DNA of 64,000 nt from Flavobacteriales bacterium. GTDB lineage: Bacteria; Bacteroidota; Bacteroidia; Flavobacteriales_E; Vicingaceae. Every line of letters begins with the position of its first letter. The stretch's first letter is position 1. The notes under the pieces were generated by a model that did not search any database, was not told where the DNA came from, and was given only the letters and a program-made list of their open reading frames with translations. A program made the position numbers and the translations under genes. The stretch is taken from NCBI GenBank assembly GCA_020635825.1, contig JACJZA010000014.1, forward strand, positions 32,645 through 96,644, read 5' to 3'. Below, one piece after another: positions 34,126 to 42,855 of the stretch.

Positions 34126-35502
34126 ATGAAAATTAAAACCATATCGAAAACCATTCTTGCTGATACGCTTACTCCGGTTAGTTTGTACCTTAATTTAAGA
34201 GATTTTTTTCACAATAGTTTTTTGTTGGAAAGTTCAGATTATCATGGCAACGAAAATGCACTCTCATTTATCTGTTTGGAACCGCTCGCAAATTTTAAAG
34301 TTATAAATGAAACTATTTCTGTGGATGGTTTAGAATTTGATAGAACAGAGAAGATTACACAAAAAAATCAAGTTGTGATAGCTCTACAAGAATTCATCAA
34401 TTCTTTTAATGTAGAAAATAAAACCATCAATGGAATTTTTGGTTATACAGCTTTTGATGCCATTCAATATTTTGATTCCATTGAGTTAAAAAACCAAAAC
34501 AATGAAAATCAAATTCCTGATTTATACTACAGCTTTTATAAATACATCATTCAAATCAACCATTTTAATAATCAATTAACCATTATTGAAAACCTTATAG
34601 CTGATGAAGCAAGTCAAATAGATGAGATTGAGAAACAGATCAATAATTCTTCACATCCCAATTATCAATATACAAATATTGGTAAAGAATCTTCTAACCT
34701 TAGTAATGAGGAATTTAAACAAATGGTAACCAAAGGAAAATTTCATTGCCAACAAGGTGATGTATTTCAAATGGTTCTTTCACGACAATTCTCTCAGAAA
34801 TTTAAAGGTGATGAATTTAATGTTTATCGAGCTTTGCGTTCTGTCAACCCTTCCCCTTATTTATTTTACTTTGATTTCGGAAATTTCAAGTTGTTTGGTT
34901 CTTCACCGGAAGCTCAACTAAAAATTAAAAATGATATAGCTACAATCAACCCAATAGCCGGAACCTTTAAAAGAACAGGAAACGATTTAGAGGATAAAAA
35001 ATTGGCTGAAAAGTTAGCATCTGACCCAAAAGAAAATGCTGAACATAATATGTTAGTTGATTTAGCTCGAAATGATTTAAGTAAACATGGGAAAAATGTT
35101 ACTGTGAAAGCCTACAAAGAAGTTCAGTTTTATAGCCATGTTATTCATTTAGTATCAGAAGTAACTGCAAAGATTGACCAAAAAGATGCTATTCAATTAT
35201 TTGCAGACACATTTCCTGCAGGAACCTTAAGTGGTGCACCTAAATATAAAGCTCTTCAATTAATTGATAAATATGAAAATCAAAAAAGAGGGTTTTATGG
35301 AGGAGCAATTGGTTTTTTTGGATTTGATGGAAGTGTTAATCATGCTATCACTATTAGAAGTTTTTTAAGTAAAAATAACCACCTATATTGTCAGGCAGGA
35401 GCCGGAGTAGTTATAAAATCTGATGAAGAAAGTGAATTACAAGAGGTAAATAACAAACTAAGCGCGTTAAAACAAGCATTAATTTTAGCAGAAAATATTT
35501 AA
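34126..35502 (+). CDS. trpE: Anthranilate synthase component I
   Basis: Chorismate plus glutamine-derived ammonia to anthranilate; first committed step of Trp synthesis, in complex with TrpG. 458 aa from ATG 34126. That start fits TrpE proteins (MKIKTISKTILADTLTPVSLY), but ATG 34111, directly behind the attenuator T-run, is also in frame. The Trp feedback motif Leu-Leu-Glu-Ser is visible near the N-terminus (NSFLLESSDYHG). The catalytic block includes FGSSPEAQLKI, PIAGTFKRTG, FPAGTLSGAPKYKALQLID and CQAGAGVV. Followed by trpG after 3 bases. Confidence 0.96.
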   Translation: MKIKTISKTILADTLTPVSLYLNLRDFFHNSFLLESSDYHGNENALSFICLEPLANFKVINETISVDGLEFDRTEKITQKNQVVIALQEFINSFNVENKTINGIFGYTAFDAIQYFDSIELKNQNNENQIPDLYYSFYKYIIQINHFNNQLTIIENLIADEASQIDEIEKQINNSSHPNYQYTNIGKESSNLSNEEFKQMVTKGKFHCQQGDVFQMVLSRQFSQKFKGDEFNVYRALRSVNPSPYLFYFDFGNFKLFGSSPEAQLKIKNDIATINPIAGTFKRTGNDLEDKKLAEKLASDPKENAEHNMLVDLARNDLSKHGKNVTVKAYKEVQFYSHVIHLVSEVTAKIDQKDAIQLFADTFPAGTLSGAPKYKALQLIDKYENQKRGFYGGAIGFFGFDGSVNHAITIRSFLSKNNHLYCQAGAGVVIKSDEESELQEVNNKLSALKQALILAENI

Positions 35503-35505
35503 ACA

Positions 35506-36075
35506 ATGGAAAAGATTTTAGTACTAGATAACTACGATTCGTTCACTTATAATTTAGTTCATTACATCGAAGCCAATAATTATGAAGTAGATGTTTTCCG
35601 AAACGATGAAATAAGTCTTGAAGAGGTGAATAAATACAATACCATTGTATTATCTCCTGGACCTGGATTACCTAAGGATGCAGGTATTTTGGAAGAATTA
35701 ATAAGAGTATATGCTCCTACTAAAAAGATATTAGGTGTTTGTTTAGGAATGCAAGCTATAGGAGAAGTTTATGGAGGACAACTGGAGAACTTAAACACCG
35801 TTTTTCATGGAGTTGCCAGCACTCTAAATGTAACTGACACCAATGACTTACTATTTAAAAATTTACCAAAACAATTTGAAGTAGGGAGGTATCATAGTTG
35901 GGTTATTTCCAGAAATCATTTTCCAGAAGTACTAGACATTACTTCTGTTGAAGAACATAATCAGATCATGTCTATCAAACATAAAGAATATAACTTATAT
36001 GGTGTTCAATTTCATCCTGAATCTATCTTAACAGAACATGGAAAAGAGATTATTAATAACTTTTTAGCAATATGA
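35506..36075 (+). CDS. trpG: Anthranilate synthase glutamine amidotransferase component II
   Basis: Supplies ammonia to TrpE from glutamine. 189 aa, class I amidotransferase without a fused phosphoribosyltransferase. Marks: ILVLDNYDSFTYNLVHYIE, LSPGPGLPKDAG, nucleophile Cys79 in GVCLGMQAIGE, and the His-Glu dyad in QFHPESILTEHG. It overlaps trpD by 4 bases (ATGA), so the trpG and trpD products are translationally coupled. Confidence 0.96.
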   Translation: MEKILVLDNYDSFTYNLVHYIEANNYEVDVFRNDEISLEEVNKYNTIVLSPGPGLPKDAGILEELIRVYAPTKKILGVCLGMQAIGEVYGGQLENLNTVFHGVASTLNVTDTNDLLFKNLPKQFEVGRYHSWVISRNHFPEVLDITSVEEHNQIMSIKHKEYNLYGVQFHPESILTEHGKEIINNFLAI

Positions 36076-37061
36076 AAGCAATACTCAACAAACTTTTCGA
36101 ACATCAAAAGCTTAACCAAAATGAAGCTTATGAAGTATTGACCAATATTGGAAATGGAGCCTATAACCATTCTCAAATTGCTTCTTTTTTAACGGTGTTT
36201 TTAATGCGCCCAATTGCAGTAGAAGAATTAAAAGGTTTTCAAAACGCCTTGTTAGACCTATGCTTAAAAATGGATTTTTCTGATTTTAATACTATTGATG
36301 TATGTGGGACAGGAGGTGATGGAAAAGATACTTTTAACATTTCTACTTTATCAGCTTTTGTAATTGCTGGAGCTGGTTATAAAGTAGCCAAACATGGAAA
36401 TTATGGCGTTTCCTCTGTTTCAGGTTCTTCCAATGTATTAGAGTTCTTAGGTTATAAATTCACCAATAAGGAAAGTGAATTAAAACACCAATTAGAACAA
36501 ACTAATTTTTGTATGATGCATGCACCTTTATTTCATCCTGCCATGAAAAATGTTGCCCCTATTAGAAAAGAATTGGGAGTAAAAACTTTCTTTAATATGT
36601 TAGGACCAATTGTCAATCCTTCTCATCCTCAATATCAAATGGTAGGTGTTTTTAATTTAGAGTTGGCAAGAATCTATCACTATCTTCTAGAAGATTCTGA
36701 AAAAAAGTATTCCATTTTACATAGTCTGGACGGGTATGATGAAATTTCATTGACCTCCAATACCAAGATTATTAATAATGATGGTGAACACCTATTCTCT
36801 CCAAAAGAATTGGGGTTTAACACTTTAAAACAACAGGAAATTTTTGGAGGTTCTACCATTGAGGAAGCCGCTAAAATTTTTACCAATGTTCTGGAAAATA
36901 AAGGAACAGAAGCTCAAAATAATGTAGTGCTAGCTAATGCTGCTCAAGCAATAAAATGTTTTGAACCTCAAAAAACAATTTTAGAATGTACTGCCATTGC
37001 TAACGAATCCTTAGTATCAGGTAAAGCTTACCAAACACTAAAAAAATTAATTACACAATGA
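36072..37061 (+). CDS. trpD: Anthranilate phosphoribosyltransferase
   Basis: Joins anthranilate and PRPP to phosphoribosyl-anthranilate. 329 aa, the standard length. The PRPP motif DVCGTGGDGKDTFNIST is followed by KHGNYGVSSVSGSSNVLEFL and the metal region HSLDGYDEISL. It overlaps both neighbours by 4 bases. All parts of the fold appear intact. Confidence 0.96.
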   Translation: MKAILNKLFEHQKLNQNEAYEVLTNIGNGAYNHSQIASFLTVFLMRPIAVEELKGFQNALLDLCLKMDFSDFNTIDVCGTGGDGKDTFNISTLSAFVIAGAGYKVAKHGNYGVSSVSGSSNVLEFLGYKFTNKESELKHQLEQTNFCMMHAPLFHPAMKNVAPIRKELGVKTFFNMLGPIVNPSHPQYQMVGVFNLELARIYHYLLEDSEKKYSILHSLDGYDEISLTSNTKIINNDGEHLFSPKELGFNTLKQQEIFGGSTIEEAAKIFTNVLENKGTEAQNNVVLANAAQAIKCFEPQKTILECTAIANESLVSGKAYQTLKKLITQ

Positions 37062-37861
37062 CCATATTAGACGAAATAATAGCTTACAAAAAAAAGGAAG
37101 TAGCCGAAAGAGCATCTACGCATCCTATAAAATTATTAGAACAAAGCATCTATTATCATTCTGATTGTGTATCTCTCAAACATTACATTCAACGAGAAGA
37201 TAAATCAGGAATTATTGCCGAGTTTAAACGAAAATCACCCTCGAAAGGGAATATTAATGCTTATGCAGATGTAGAAAAAGTAACCATTGGATATATGCAA
37301 GCTGGAGCATCTGCTTTATCAGTTTTAACTGATAGTCATTTTTTTGGAGGGAAAAACGAAGATTTGACCATTGCCCGAAAGTTCAATTTCTGCCCTATCC
37401 TACGAAAAGATTTCACTGTTTCAGAATACCAAATTATTGAAGCCAAATCCATTGGTGCTGATGCTATTCTACTAATTGCTGCTGTTTTAACTAAAGAAGA
37501 AATTACCGCTTTCAGTAAGCTTGCTCACAATTTAGGAATGGAAGTTTTACTGGAAATTCATACCGAAGAAGAATTAGAAAAATACATCCCGGAAATAAAA
37601 CTAGTGGGCATTAATAACCGAAACCTAAAAACCTTTGAAGTAGATTTTGAAAATTCGATTCGTCTTGCTAAACTCTTGCCAAATGATACGGTAAAAATTG
37701 CAGAAAGTGGAATCAGTAACCCAGATAATATTTCCACTTTAAGGTCACATGGTTTTGGAGGTTTTTTAATCGGTGAGAATTTTATGAAAACTGCTGACCC
37801 GGAAATAACAGCTAAGAAATTTATTGAACAAATTCAAAAACTAGAAACAATCATTATCTAA
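37058..37861 (+). CDS. trpC: Indole-3-glycerol-phosphate synthase
   Basis: Ring closure of carboxyphenylamino-deoxyribulose phosphate to indole-3-glycerol phosphate. 267-aa TIM barrel, not fused to TrpF. Marks: IIAEFKRKSPSKGNIN (catalytic Glu/Lys), ALSVLTDSHFFGG, CPILRKDFTVSEYQI, VGINNRNLKTFEVD and IAESGI. It is followed by the only sizeable gap in the operon, which holds a REP-like palindrome. Confidence 0.96.
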   Translation: MTILDEIIAYKKKEVAERASTHPIKLLEQSIYYHSDCVSLKHYIQREDKSGIIAEFKRKSPSKGNINAYADVEKVTIGYMQAGASALSVLTDSHFFGGKNEDLTIARKFNFCPILRKDFTVSEYQIIEAKSIGADAILLIAAVLTKEEITAFSKLAHNLGMEVLLEIHTEEELEKYIPEIKLVGINNRNLKTFEVDFENSIRLAKLLPNDTVKIAESGISNPDNISTLRSHGFGGFLIGENFMKTADPEITAKKFIEQIQKLETIII

Positions 37862-37866
37862 ATTAC

Positions 37867-37941
37867 TTTGTCATACTGAGCTTGTCGAAGTATAAAAAGT
37901 AAACCTGTTTGTTTACTCTTCGATAAACTCAGAGTGACAAA
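37867..37941. repeat. REP-like imperfect palindrome between trpC and trpF
   Basis: A 75-bp element: the left arm begins TTTGTCATACTGAGCTTGTC, the right arm ends CTCAGAGTGACAAA, and the internal sequence CTTCGATAAACTC mirrors the left GAGCTTGTCGAAG. The arms match over most of 27 bases. It is located within an operon, so it would be transcribed as a long hairpin. It resembles dispersed palindromes seen in Bacteroidota intergenic regions. Confidence 0.8.
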
Positions 37942-37958
37942 CAGAATGAAGATAAAAA

Positions 37959-38579
37959 ATGAAAACTATGAAACTTAAAGTCTGTGGAATGAAATATAAT
38001 AAAAACATTGAAGAGCTTATAGAAGTTCAACCAGACTTTATAGGTTTCATTTTTCATGAATCTTCACCGAGAAATATTACTGAAACCCCTAAAACTATGA
38101 TTCCAAATACCATTAAAAAAACAGGAGTTTTTGTAAATAAGGACATTGATTTTATTCAGGAAAAAATAAACAAATTTGAGTTAAATGTGATTCAATTACA
38201 TGGAAATGAAAGTCCAGAGTTTTGCAGTCAAATTCAACAATTAAACATTGGAGTCATTAAAGCCTTTAACATTCATGAAAGCTTTGATTTTGATTTATTA
38301 AAAGGATATGAATCTTGTTGTGATTATTTTCTATTTGATGCTTTTGGGAAAAATGCAGGGGGAAATGGCATCACTTTTAATTGGCAACTCTTAGTTAACT
38401 ATCATGGAACAAAACCATTTTTATTAAGCGGTGGGATTAATGAGTCCATGGGAAATGAAATTAAAAAAATTACACACCCAAAATTTGTTGGAGTGGATAT
38501 TAACAGTGGTTTTGAAATTAAACCAGGACTAAAAGACATCAAAAAAATTAAACAATTCAAAAATGAATTATACAGTTGA
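37959..38579 (+). CDS. trpF: Phosphoribosylanthranilate isomerase
   Basis: Amadori rearrangement step of Trp synthesis. 206-aa TIM barrel. Catalytic Cys in KVCGMKYNKNIEEL, then GFIFHESSPRNI, VIQLHGNESPEFC, Asp in YFLFDAFGKNAGGNG and LLSGGI. ATG 37968 (MKLKVCGM) is an equally possible start. The 3' end overlaps trpB by 17 bases. Confidence 0.95.
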   Translation: MKTMKLKVCGMKYNKNIEELIEVQPDFIGFIFHESSPRNITETPKTMIPNTIKKTGVFVNKDIDFIQEKINKFELNVIQLHGNESPEFCSQIQQLNIGVIKAFNIHESFDFDLLKGYESCCDYFLFDAFGKNAGGNGITFNWQLLVNYHGTKPFLLSGGINESMGNEIKKITHPKFVGVDINSGFEIKPGLKDIKKIKQFKNELYS

Positions 38580-39750
38580 CAAAAAAGGTTTTTACGGAGA
38601 ATTTGGCGGAGCTTTCATCCCTGAAATGCTACATCACAATGTAGAAGAATTAAAATCTTGCTATCTAGACATTATTGAATCCGATGAATTCAAAAAAGAA
38701 TTCAAACAATTGCTAAAAGATTATGTTGGGCGACCTACACCTTTATATTTTGCAAAAAGGTTATCTGAAAAATATGGAGCAAATATTTACTTGAAAAGGG
38801 AAGATTTAAACCATACGGGAGCCCATAAAGTAAATAATACCGTTGGGCAAATCTTACTCGCCAAAAAAATGGGCAAAACCAGAATTATTGCTGAAACAGG
38901 AGCAGGACAACATGGTGTAGCAACAGCAACTGTTTGTGCATTAATGAATATGCCTTGCATTGTTTACATGGGAGAAATTGATATCCAACGGCAAGCGCCA
39001 AATGTGGCTCGAATGCAAATGTTGGGAGCAGAAGTAAAAGCAGCTATCTCTGGAAGTAAAACCTTAAAAGATGCTACTAATGAAGCGATTCGAGATTGGA
39101 TTGCCAACCCTGAAGACACCTATTACCTTATTGGTTCTGTAGTAGGACCTCATCCTTATCCTGATATGGTAGCTCGTTTTCAGTCCATTATTTCTGAAGA
39201 AATGCAATACCAACTCGAAGAACAAACGGGCAAAAATTATCCTGATAAAGTAATCGCTTGTGTTGGAGGAGGAAGTAATGCCGCTGGTGCTTTTTATCAT
39301 TTTTTAGACAATGAAAAAGTAGAATTGATTGCTGTAGAGGCTGATGGGTTGGGTATTAATACAGGGAAAACAGCAGCTACTACTCAAATTGGTTCTGAAG
39401 GAATTATTCATGGAAGTAAAACTTATTTAATGCAAAATAGTGAAGGACAAATTACAGAACCTCATTCCATTTCTGCAGGGTTGGATTATCCTGGTATTGG
39501 ACCTTTACATGCTCATTTATTTAAAAGTAAACGAGGCACCTTTTTAGGCGCAACCGACCAAGAAGCTTTAAACGCTGCTTTTGAATTAACAAAGTTAGAA
39601 GGAATTATTCCTGCTTTGGAATCAGCTCATGCTATGGCAGCTTTAAATAAAATCAAACTTAAAAATGATGAATGTGTCGTAGTTAATCTTTCAGGAAGAG
39701 GAGACAAAGACATGGAAACCTATATGAGAGTAATGAACAATGGAAAATAG
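38563..39750 (+). CDS. trpB: Tryptophan synthase beta chain
   Basis: Condenses indole and serine to tryptophan with PLP. 395 aa, the standard TrpB1 length. Marks: GGAFIPEMLHHNVEEL, KREDLNHTGAHKVNN (PLP-Lys), AETGAGQHGVATAT, VGGGSNAAGAFYHFL (PLP phosphate) and VNLSGRGDKDMETY. It overlaps both trpF and trpA, fitting the stoichiometric alpha/beta complex. Confidence 0.97.
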   Translation: MNYTVDKKGFYGEFGGAFIPEMLHHNVEELKSCYLDIIESDEFKKEFKQLLKDYVGRPTPLYFAKRLSEKYGANIYLKREDLNHTGAHKVNNTVGQILLAKKMGKTRIIAETGAGQHGVATATVCALMNMPCIVYMGEIDIQRQAPNVARMQMLGAEVKAAISGSKTLKDATNEAIRDWIANPEDTYYLIGSVVGPHPYPDMVARFQSIISEEMQYQLEEQTGKNYPDKVIACVGGGSNAAGAFYHFLDNEKVELIAVEADGLGINTGKTAATTQIGSEGIIHGSKTYLMQNSEGQITEPHSISAGLDYPGIGPLHAHLFKSKRGTFLGATDQEALNAAFELTKLEGIIPALESAHAMAALNKIKLKNDECVVVNLSGRGDKDMETYMRVMNNGK

Positions 39751-40507
39751 AATACAAAATACATTTCAGAAAAAAAGAATTTTAAACATTTATTTAACAG
39801 CAGGGTATCCGAAATTAGCTGATACTGTTACTATTGTTCAGGAATTAGTAAAAAATGGGGTTGATATGGTAGAAATTGGAATGCCATTCTCTGACCCCTT
39901 AGCAGATGGTCCTACTATTCAAAATAGTAGTGAAATTGCCATTAAAAATGGAATCACTTTAGATTTAATTTTTGAACAAATTCAGGAAATCAGAAAAACA
40001 GTTGAAATCCCTATTATTTTAATGGGCTACTTTAATCAATTACTACAGTTTGGGATTGAACAATTTTTAGAAAAAGCTGCTCAAGTGGGTGTAGATAGTT
40101 TAATTATTCCTGATTTACCCATTGATATTTACCAAGAGGAATACAAAAGTTTAGTTGAAAAATATGGATTGAAAATGAGCTTTTTAATTACTCCTCAAAC
40201 AAGCGAAGAACGAATTCATCTCATCGCGAAAGAAAGTAGGGCTTTTTTGTATGTGGTTTCTTCTTATGCCATTACAGGAGGAAAATCTGAAATTGAAGAT
40301 TATCAAACCCAATATTTTGAAAGGATTAAAAGTCTCAACATCGAAACTCCAAAATTGATTGGTTTTGGAATCAGCAATAAAGAAACTTTCGAAACTGCTT
40401 GCCAATATGCTGAAGGTGCTATTATAGGTAGTGCCTTTATTAAAGCATTGGAAAATAGTCCAAACTTAAAAGAAACCATTAAAGAATTTGTGAGAAATAT
40501 TAAATAA
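39740..40507 (+). CDS. trpA: Tryptophan synthase alpha chain
   Basis: Cleaves indole-3-glycerol phosphate and passes indole to TrpB. 255 aa TIM barrel. Catalytic Glu in MVEIGMPFSDPLADGPTIQN; Asp in SLIIPDLPIDIY; phosphate loop GFGISNKETF and GAIIGSAFIKAL. It overlaps trpB by 11 bases. Last biosynthetic gene of the trp series. Confidence 0.96.
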   Translation: MENRIQNTFQKKRILNIYLTAGYPKLADTVTIVQELVKNGVDMVEIGMPFSDPLADGPTIQNSSEIAIKNGITLDLIFEQIQEIRKTVEIPIILMGYFNQLLQFGIEQFLEKAAQVGVDSLIIPDLPIDIYQEEYKSLVEKYGLKMSFLITPQTSEERIHLIAKESRAFLYVVSSYAITGGKSEIEDYQTQYFERIKSLNIETPKLIGFGISNKETFETACQYAEGAIIGSAFIKALENSPNLKETIKEFVRNIK

Positions 40508-40512
40508 AATTC

Positions 40513-40602
40513 TTTCCTGATGAAGTGTAGCGGAAATCAGGAAACGTAAGTTCAGCGGAGCTAATCCAGTAAAATAAAACTAGACCCCTGCCTTCGCAGG
40601 GG
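40513..40602. repeat. Two REP-like hairpins between trpA and DAHP synthase
   Basis: First palindrome: arms TTTCCTGAT and ATCAGGAAA (about 40513-40544). Second: CCCCTGC (40585-40591) / GCAGGGG (40596-40602) with loop CTTC. Neither is followed by a T-run, so they are not typical terminators. The second resembles short palindromic repeats common in Bacteroidota intergenic DNA. Confidence 0.7.
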
Positions 40603-40615
40603 AAAAATTAAAAAC

Positions 40616-41629
40616 ATGATTATACAACTATCAAATAACATAACACCTCAACAAAAAGAAAATTTACTCAATCAACTAAGTGAATTGAATATTAAATCGA
40701 ACGAGGTGAAAACGCAATTTAGAAACTACATTGTAGGTATTCCCAAAGTGGATTTTGACATCAGAACCATTGGCAACATGGAAGGGATTGATGACATTCA
40801 TCGAGTGTCTGACGATTACAAACTGGTTTCAAAAAAATGGAAAACCGAACGAACCATTATTGATTTGGGAGATAATGTTACCATTGGAGGACACGAATTA
40901 GCCATCATGGCTGGGCCATGCTCTATAGAAAGTGAAGAACAAATCGAAAACACGGTACAGCATTTACTAAAAAACAACATTAAAATTATGCGTGGGGGTG
41001 TTTATAAACCTCGTAGTTCGCCCTATGCTTTTCGTGGATTAGGTATGGATGGTTTAAAATTGTTTTACCAACATTGTTCTGAAAATGGAATTAAAGTAAT
41101 TACAGAAGTAATGCAGGTTTCACAAGTAGAAGAAATGCTGGATTATGTAGATATTTTCCAGGTAGGGGCTAGAAATTCTCAAAATTTCAACCTACTGGAT
41201 ATCCTGGGAGAAGTAGATAAACCGGTGATGATTAAAAGAGGCATGTCTGGTACCATTGAAGAATTATTAGCTTCTGCCGAGTATGTTTTTTCGAATGGGA
41301 ATGAAAAAATATTGTTGTGCGAACGTGGTATTAGAACTTATGAAAAAGCCTATAGAAACACTTTAGATTTGAATGCAATTCCTATTTTAAAAGAAAAAAG
41401 CCACTTACCGGTAATTGTTGACCCTTCACATGGTATTGGTTTACGCCAACATGTAGCTACCATGGCATTGGCCGGAGTAGTTGCAGGTGCTGACGGAATT
41501 GTGGTGGAAGTACACGAAGAACCCGAAAAAGCTTTTTCGGACGGGCAACAAACCCTCTATTACGAACAAGCAGAAGAATTGTATAACAAAGCCAGGAGTT
41601 TAAATGTTGTTTTTGAATATATTGTTTAA
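40616..41629 (+). CDS. aroF: 3-deoxy-7-phosphoheptulonate synthase (DAHP synthase, AroF type)
   Basis: First step of the shikimate pathway: PEP plus erythrose 4-phosphate. 337 aa of the class with an N-terminal ferredoxin-like regulatory domain (residues ~1-70) followed by the DAHP synthase barrel (MAGPCSIESEEQIENTV, KPRSSPYAFRGLG, EVMQVSQVEEM, GARNSQNFNLL, VDPSHGIGLRQ). No chorismate mutase domain is fused. It lies 108 bases after trpA, beyond REP-like hairpins, and probably feeds the same pathway; it may share the trp transcript. Confidence 0.95.
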   Translation: MIIQLSNNITPQQKENLLNQLSELNIKSNEVKTQFRNYIVGIPKVDFDIRTIGNMEGIDDIHRVSDDYKLVSKKWKTERTIIDLGDNVTIGGHELAIMAGPCSIESEEQIENTVQHLLKNNIKIMRGGVYKPRSSPYAFRGLGMDGLKLFYQHCSENGIKVITEVMQVSQVEEMLDYVDIFQVGARNSQNFNLLDILGEVDKPVMIKRGMSGTIEELLASAEYVFSNGNEKILLCERGIRTYEKAYRNTLDLNAIPILKEKSHLPVIVDPSHGIGLRQHVATMALAGVVAGADGIVVEVHEEPEKAFSDGQQTLYYEQAEELYNKARSLNVVFEYIV

Positions 41630-41640
41630 GTTTATATATT

Positions 41641-42405
41641 ATGCAGAAGAGATGTCTTTGGTGTTTAGAAGCTGAACCTTTAGTATCATTTAGTAAAAAA
41701 GCACATACAATTCCTATGTCTTTAGGAGGACAAAATTATAATAACAATGTATGTGATTCTTGTAATGAATATTTTGGTGTTCAAAAAGAAGGAAATATCT
41801 TCTCTATAGAAGAAGCTCTAAAAGAAACTTTTAACATTTCTAGAAGAAGATTTCTAACAGGATTTCAACCCAAAAGACAAGTAGGAAGATTTAAATCTAA
41901 ATTCTTTGAAATAAAAGAAAGAAAAGGAAAATATCGATTGGTAATAAAACCATCTTTTAAGTTTAATCCTATTTTTCAAAAAAATTTATGTAGGTCTTTT
42001 AAAAGAGGCTTATATAAAATGTTTTTTGAAGAATTAAATCGGCAGGAAGGCGAAGGTTTTGAAGAAAAATATAATTTCATAAGAAAATTTGCTAGATACA
42101 ACGAATTAGATTTCCCTGTTTTCTATTTTCAACGTTCTGTTGGATTAATAGCATTAACAAAGAGGGAAGCAGAAACACCCTTTTTAATGTTTGGAAGAAT
42201 GAAATATCTTTATTCAGATAGCATCTTTGTTGAAATTGAGTTTTTAGGTCATGTTTTTGGGTTTCCGAAGCAAAATTTTACATTAGACGATTTTCAAACT
42301 TATCATACTAAATCCATGGAATTAAAAACTAATTTTTTTTCTGGAATGATTCCTATTGAAAAGTTAACTGATATTGATTTTACATTAACAATACTCAATG
42401 ACTAA
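41641..42405 (+). CDS. HNH-like zinc-motif protein of unknown function
   Basis: A 254-aa protein. The N-terminus has an HNH_5-like treble-clef: Cys5-x2-Cys8, His22 in AHTIPMSLGG, Asn36, then Cys38-Asp-x-Cys41-Asn42. The usual acidic residue before the catalytic His is replaced by Ala, so nuclease activity is uncertain. Residues ~60-254 have no family I recognise. It begins 11 bases after aroF and overlaps dgkA by 8 bases, so it is embedded in a housekeeping transcript and may be a host gene rather than a mobile element. Confidence 0.7.
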   Translation: MQKRCLWCLEAEPLVSFSKKAHTIPMSLGGQNYNNNVCDSCNEYFGVQKEGNIFSIEEALKETFNISRRRFLTGFQPKRQVGRFKSKFFEIKERKGKYRLVIKPSFKFNPIFQKNLCRSFKRGLYKMFFEELNRQEGEGFEEKYNFIRKFARYNELDFPVFYFQRSVGLIALTKREAETPFLMFGRMKYLYSDSIFVEIEFLGHVFGFPKQNFTLDDFQTYHTKSMELKTNFFSGMIPIEKLTDIDFTLTILND

Positions 42406-42760
42406 AACTTCCTTCATCAAAAGTCGCATCAAAAGTTTCGGTTATGCTTTTCAGGGTTTAAAAACCATACTTAAAGAAGAACCTAACTTTTGGATACATA
42501 TATTGGCAACACTTATTGTAGTTAGTGCAGGATTTTGGTTCAACATTACTACTTACGAATGGATTGCCATTCTTTTTGCCATCGCCATGGTATTAGCTGC
42601 AGAAATTTTTAACACTGCCATCGAAAACCTGTCGGATGCTGTTACCAAAGAGCAAAATCCACACATTAAAAAAACAAAAGATTTGGCAGCAGCAGCTGTT
42701 TTAATCACTTCTATTTTTGCTTTAATTATTGGTCTAATAATATTTCTACCTAAACTTTAA
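42398..42760 (+). CDS. dgkA: Diacylglycerol/undecaprenol kinase family protein
   Basis: A 120-aa membrane kinase with three helices. Family residues are evident: FGYAFQGLKTILKEEPNFWIH, then AEIFNTAIENLSDAV (catalytic Glu and metal-binding Glu) and KKTKDLAAAAVLI. It phosphorylates a lipid alcohol; in this family outside Enterobacteria undecaprenol is often the substrate, feeding cell-wall synthesis. It overlaps the preceding HNH-like gene by 8 bases. Confidence 0.9.
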   Translation: MTKTSFIKSRIKSFGYAFQGLKTILKEEPNFWIHILATLIVVSAGFWFNITTYEWIAILFAIAMVLAAEIFNTAIENLSDAVTKEQNPHIKKTKDLAAAAVLITSIFALIIGLIIFLPKL

Positions 42761-42794
42761 GCTATCTAAAACCTGATTTCTTTAAGTTCATAAT

Positions 42795-42808
42795 ATGACC
42801 TATGTCAT
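42795..42808. promoter_or_regulatory. 14-bp palindrome, candidate operator
   Basis: ATGAC-CTAT-GTCAT, perfect 5-base arms. It covers the first possible ATG (42802) of the cNMP-domain gene and resembles FNR-type half-site spacing (TGAC-N4-GTCA). It may be an operator for a CRP/FNR-family protein, or chance. Confidence 0.35.
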
Positions 42809-42855
42809 TTTATCGAATCTTTTCCTGCTTTAATTTAGCATACATTATTATTACT

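Noticed and set aside
41641..42405. HNH-like gene as a third integron cassette
   Set aside because: No GTTRRR-type junctions or hairpin sites flank it; it overlaps dgkA directly.
42802..42855. Upstream ATG for the cNMP-binding gene
   Set aside because: It falls within a palindrome and adds a hydrophobic N-terminus unlike Crp-family sensor domains.
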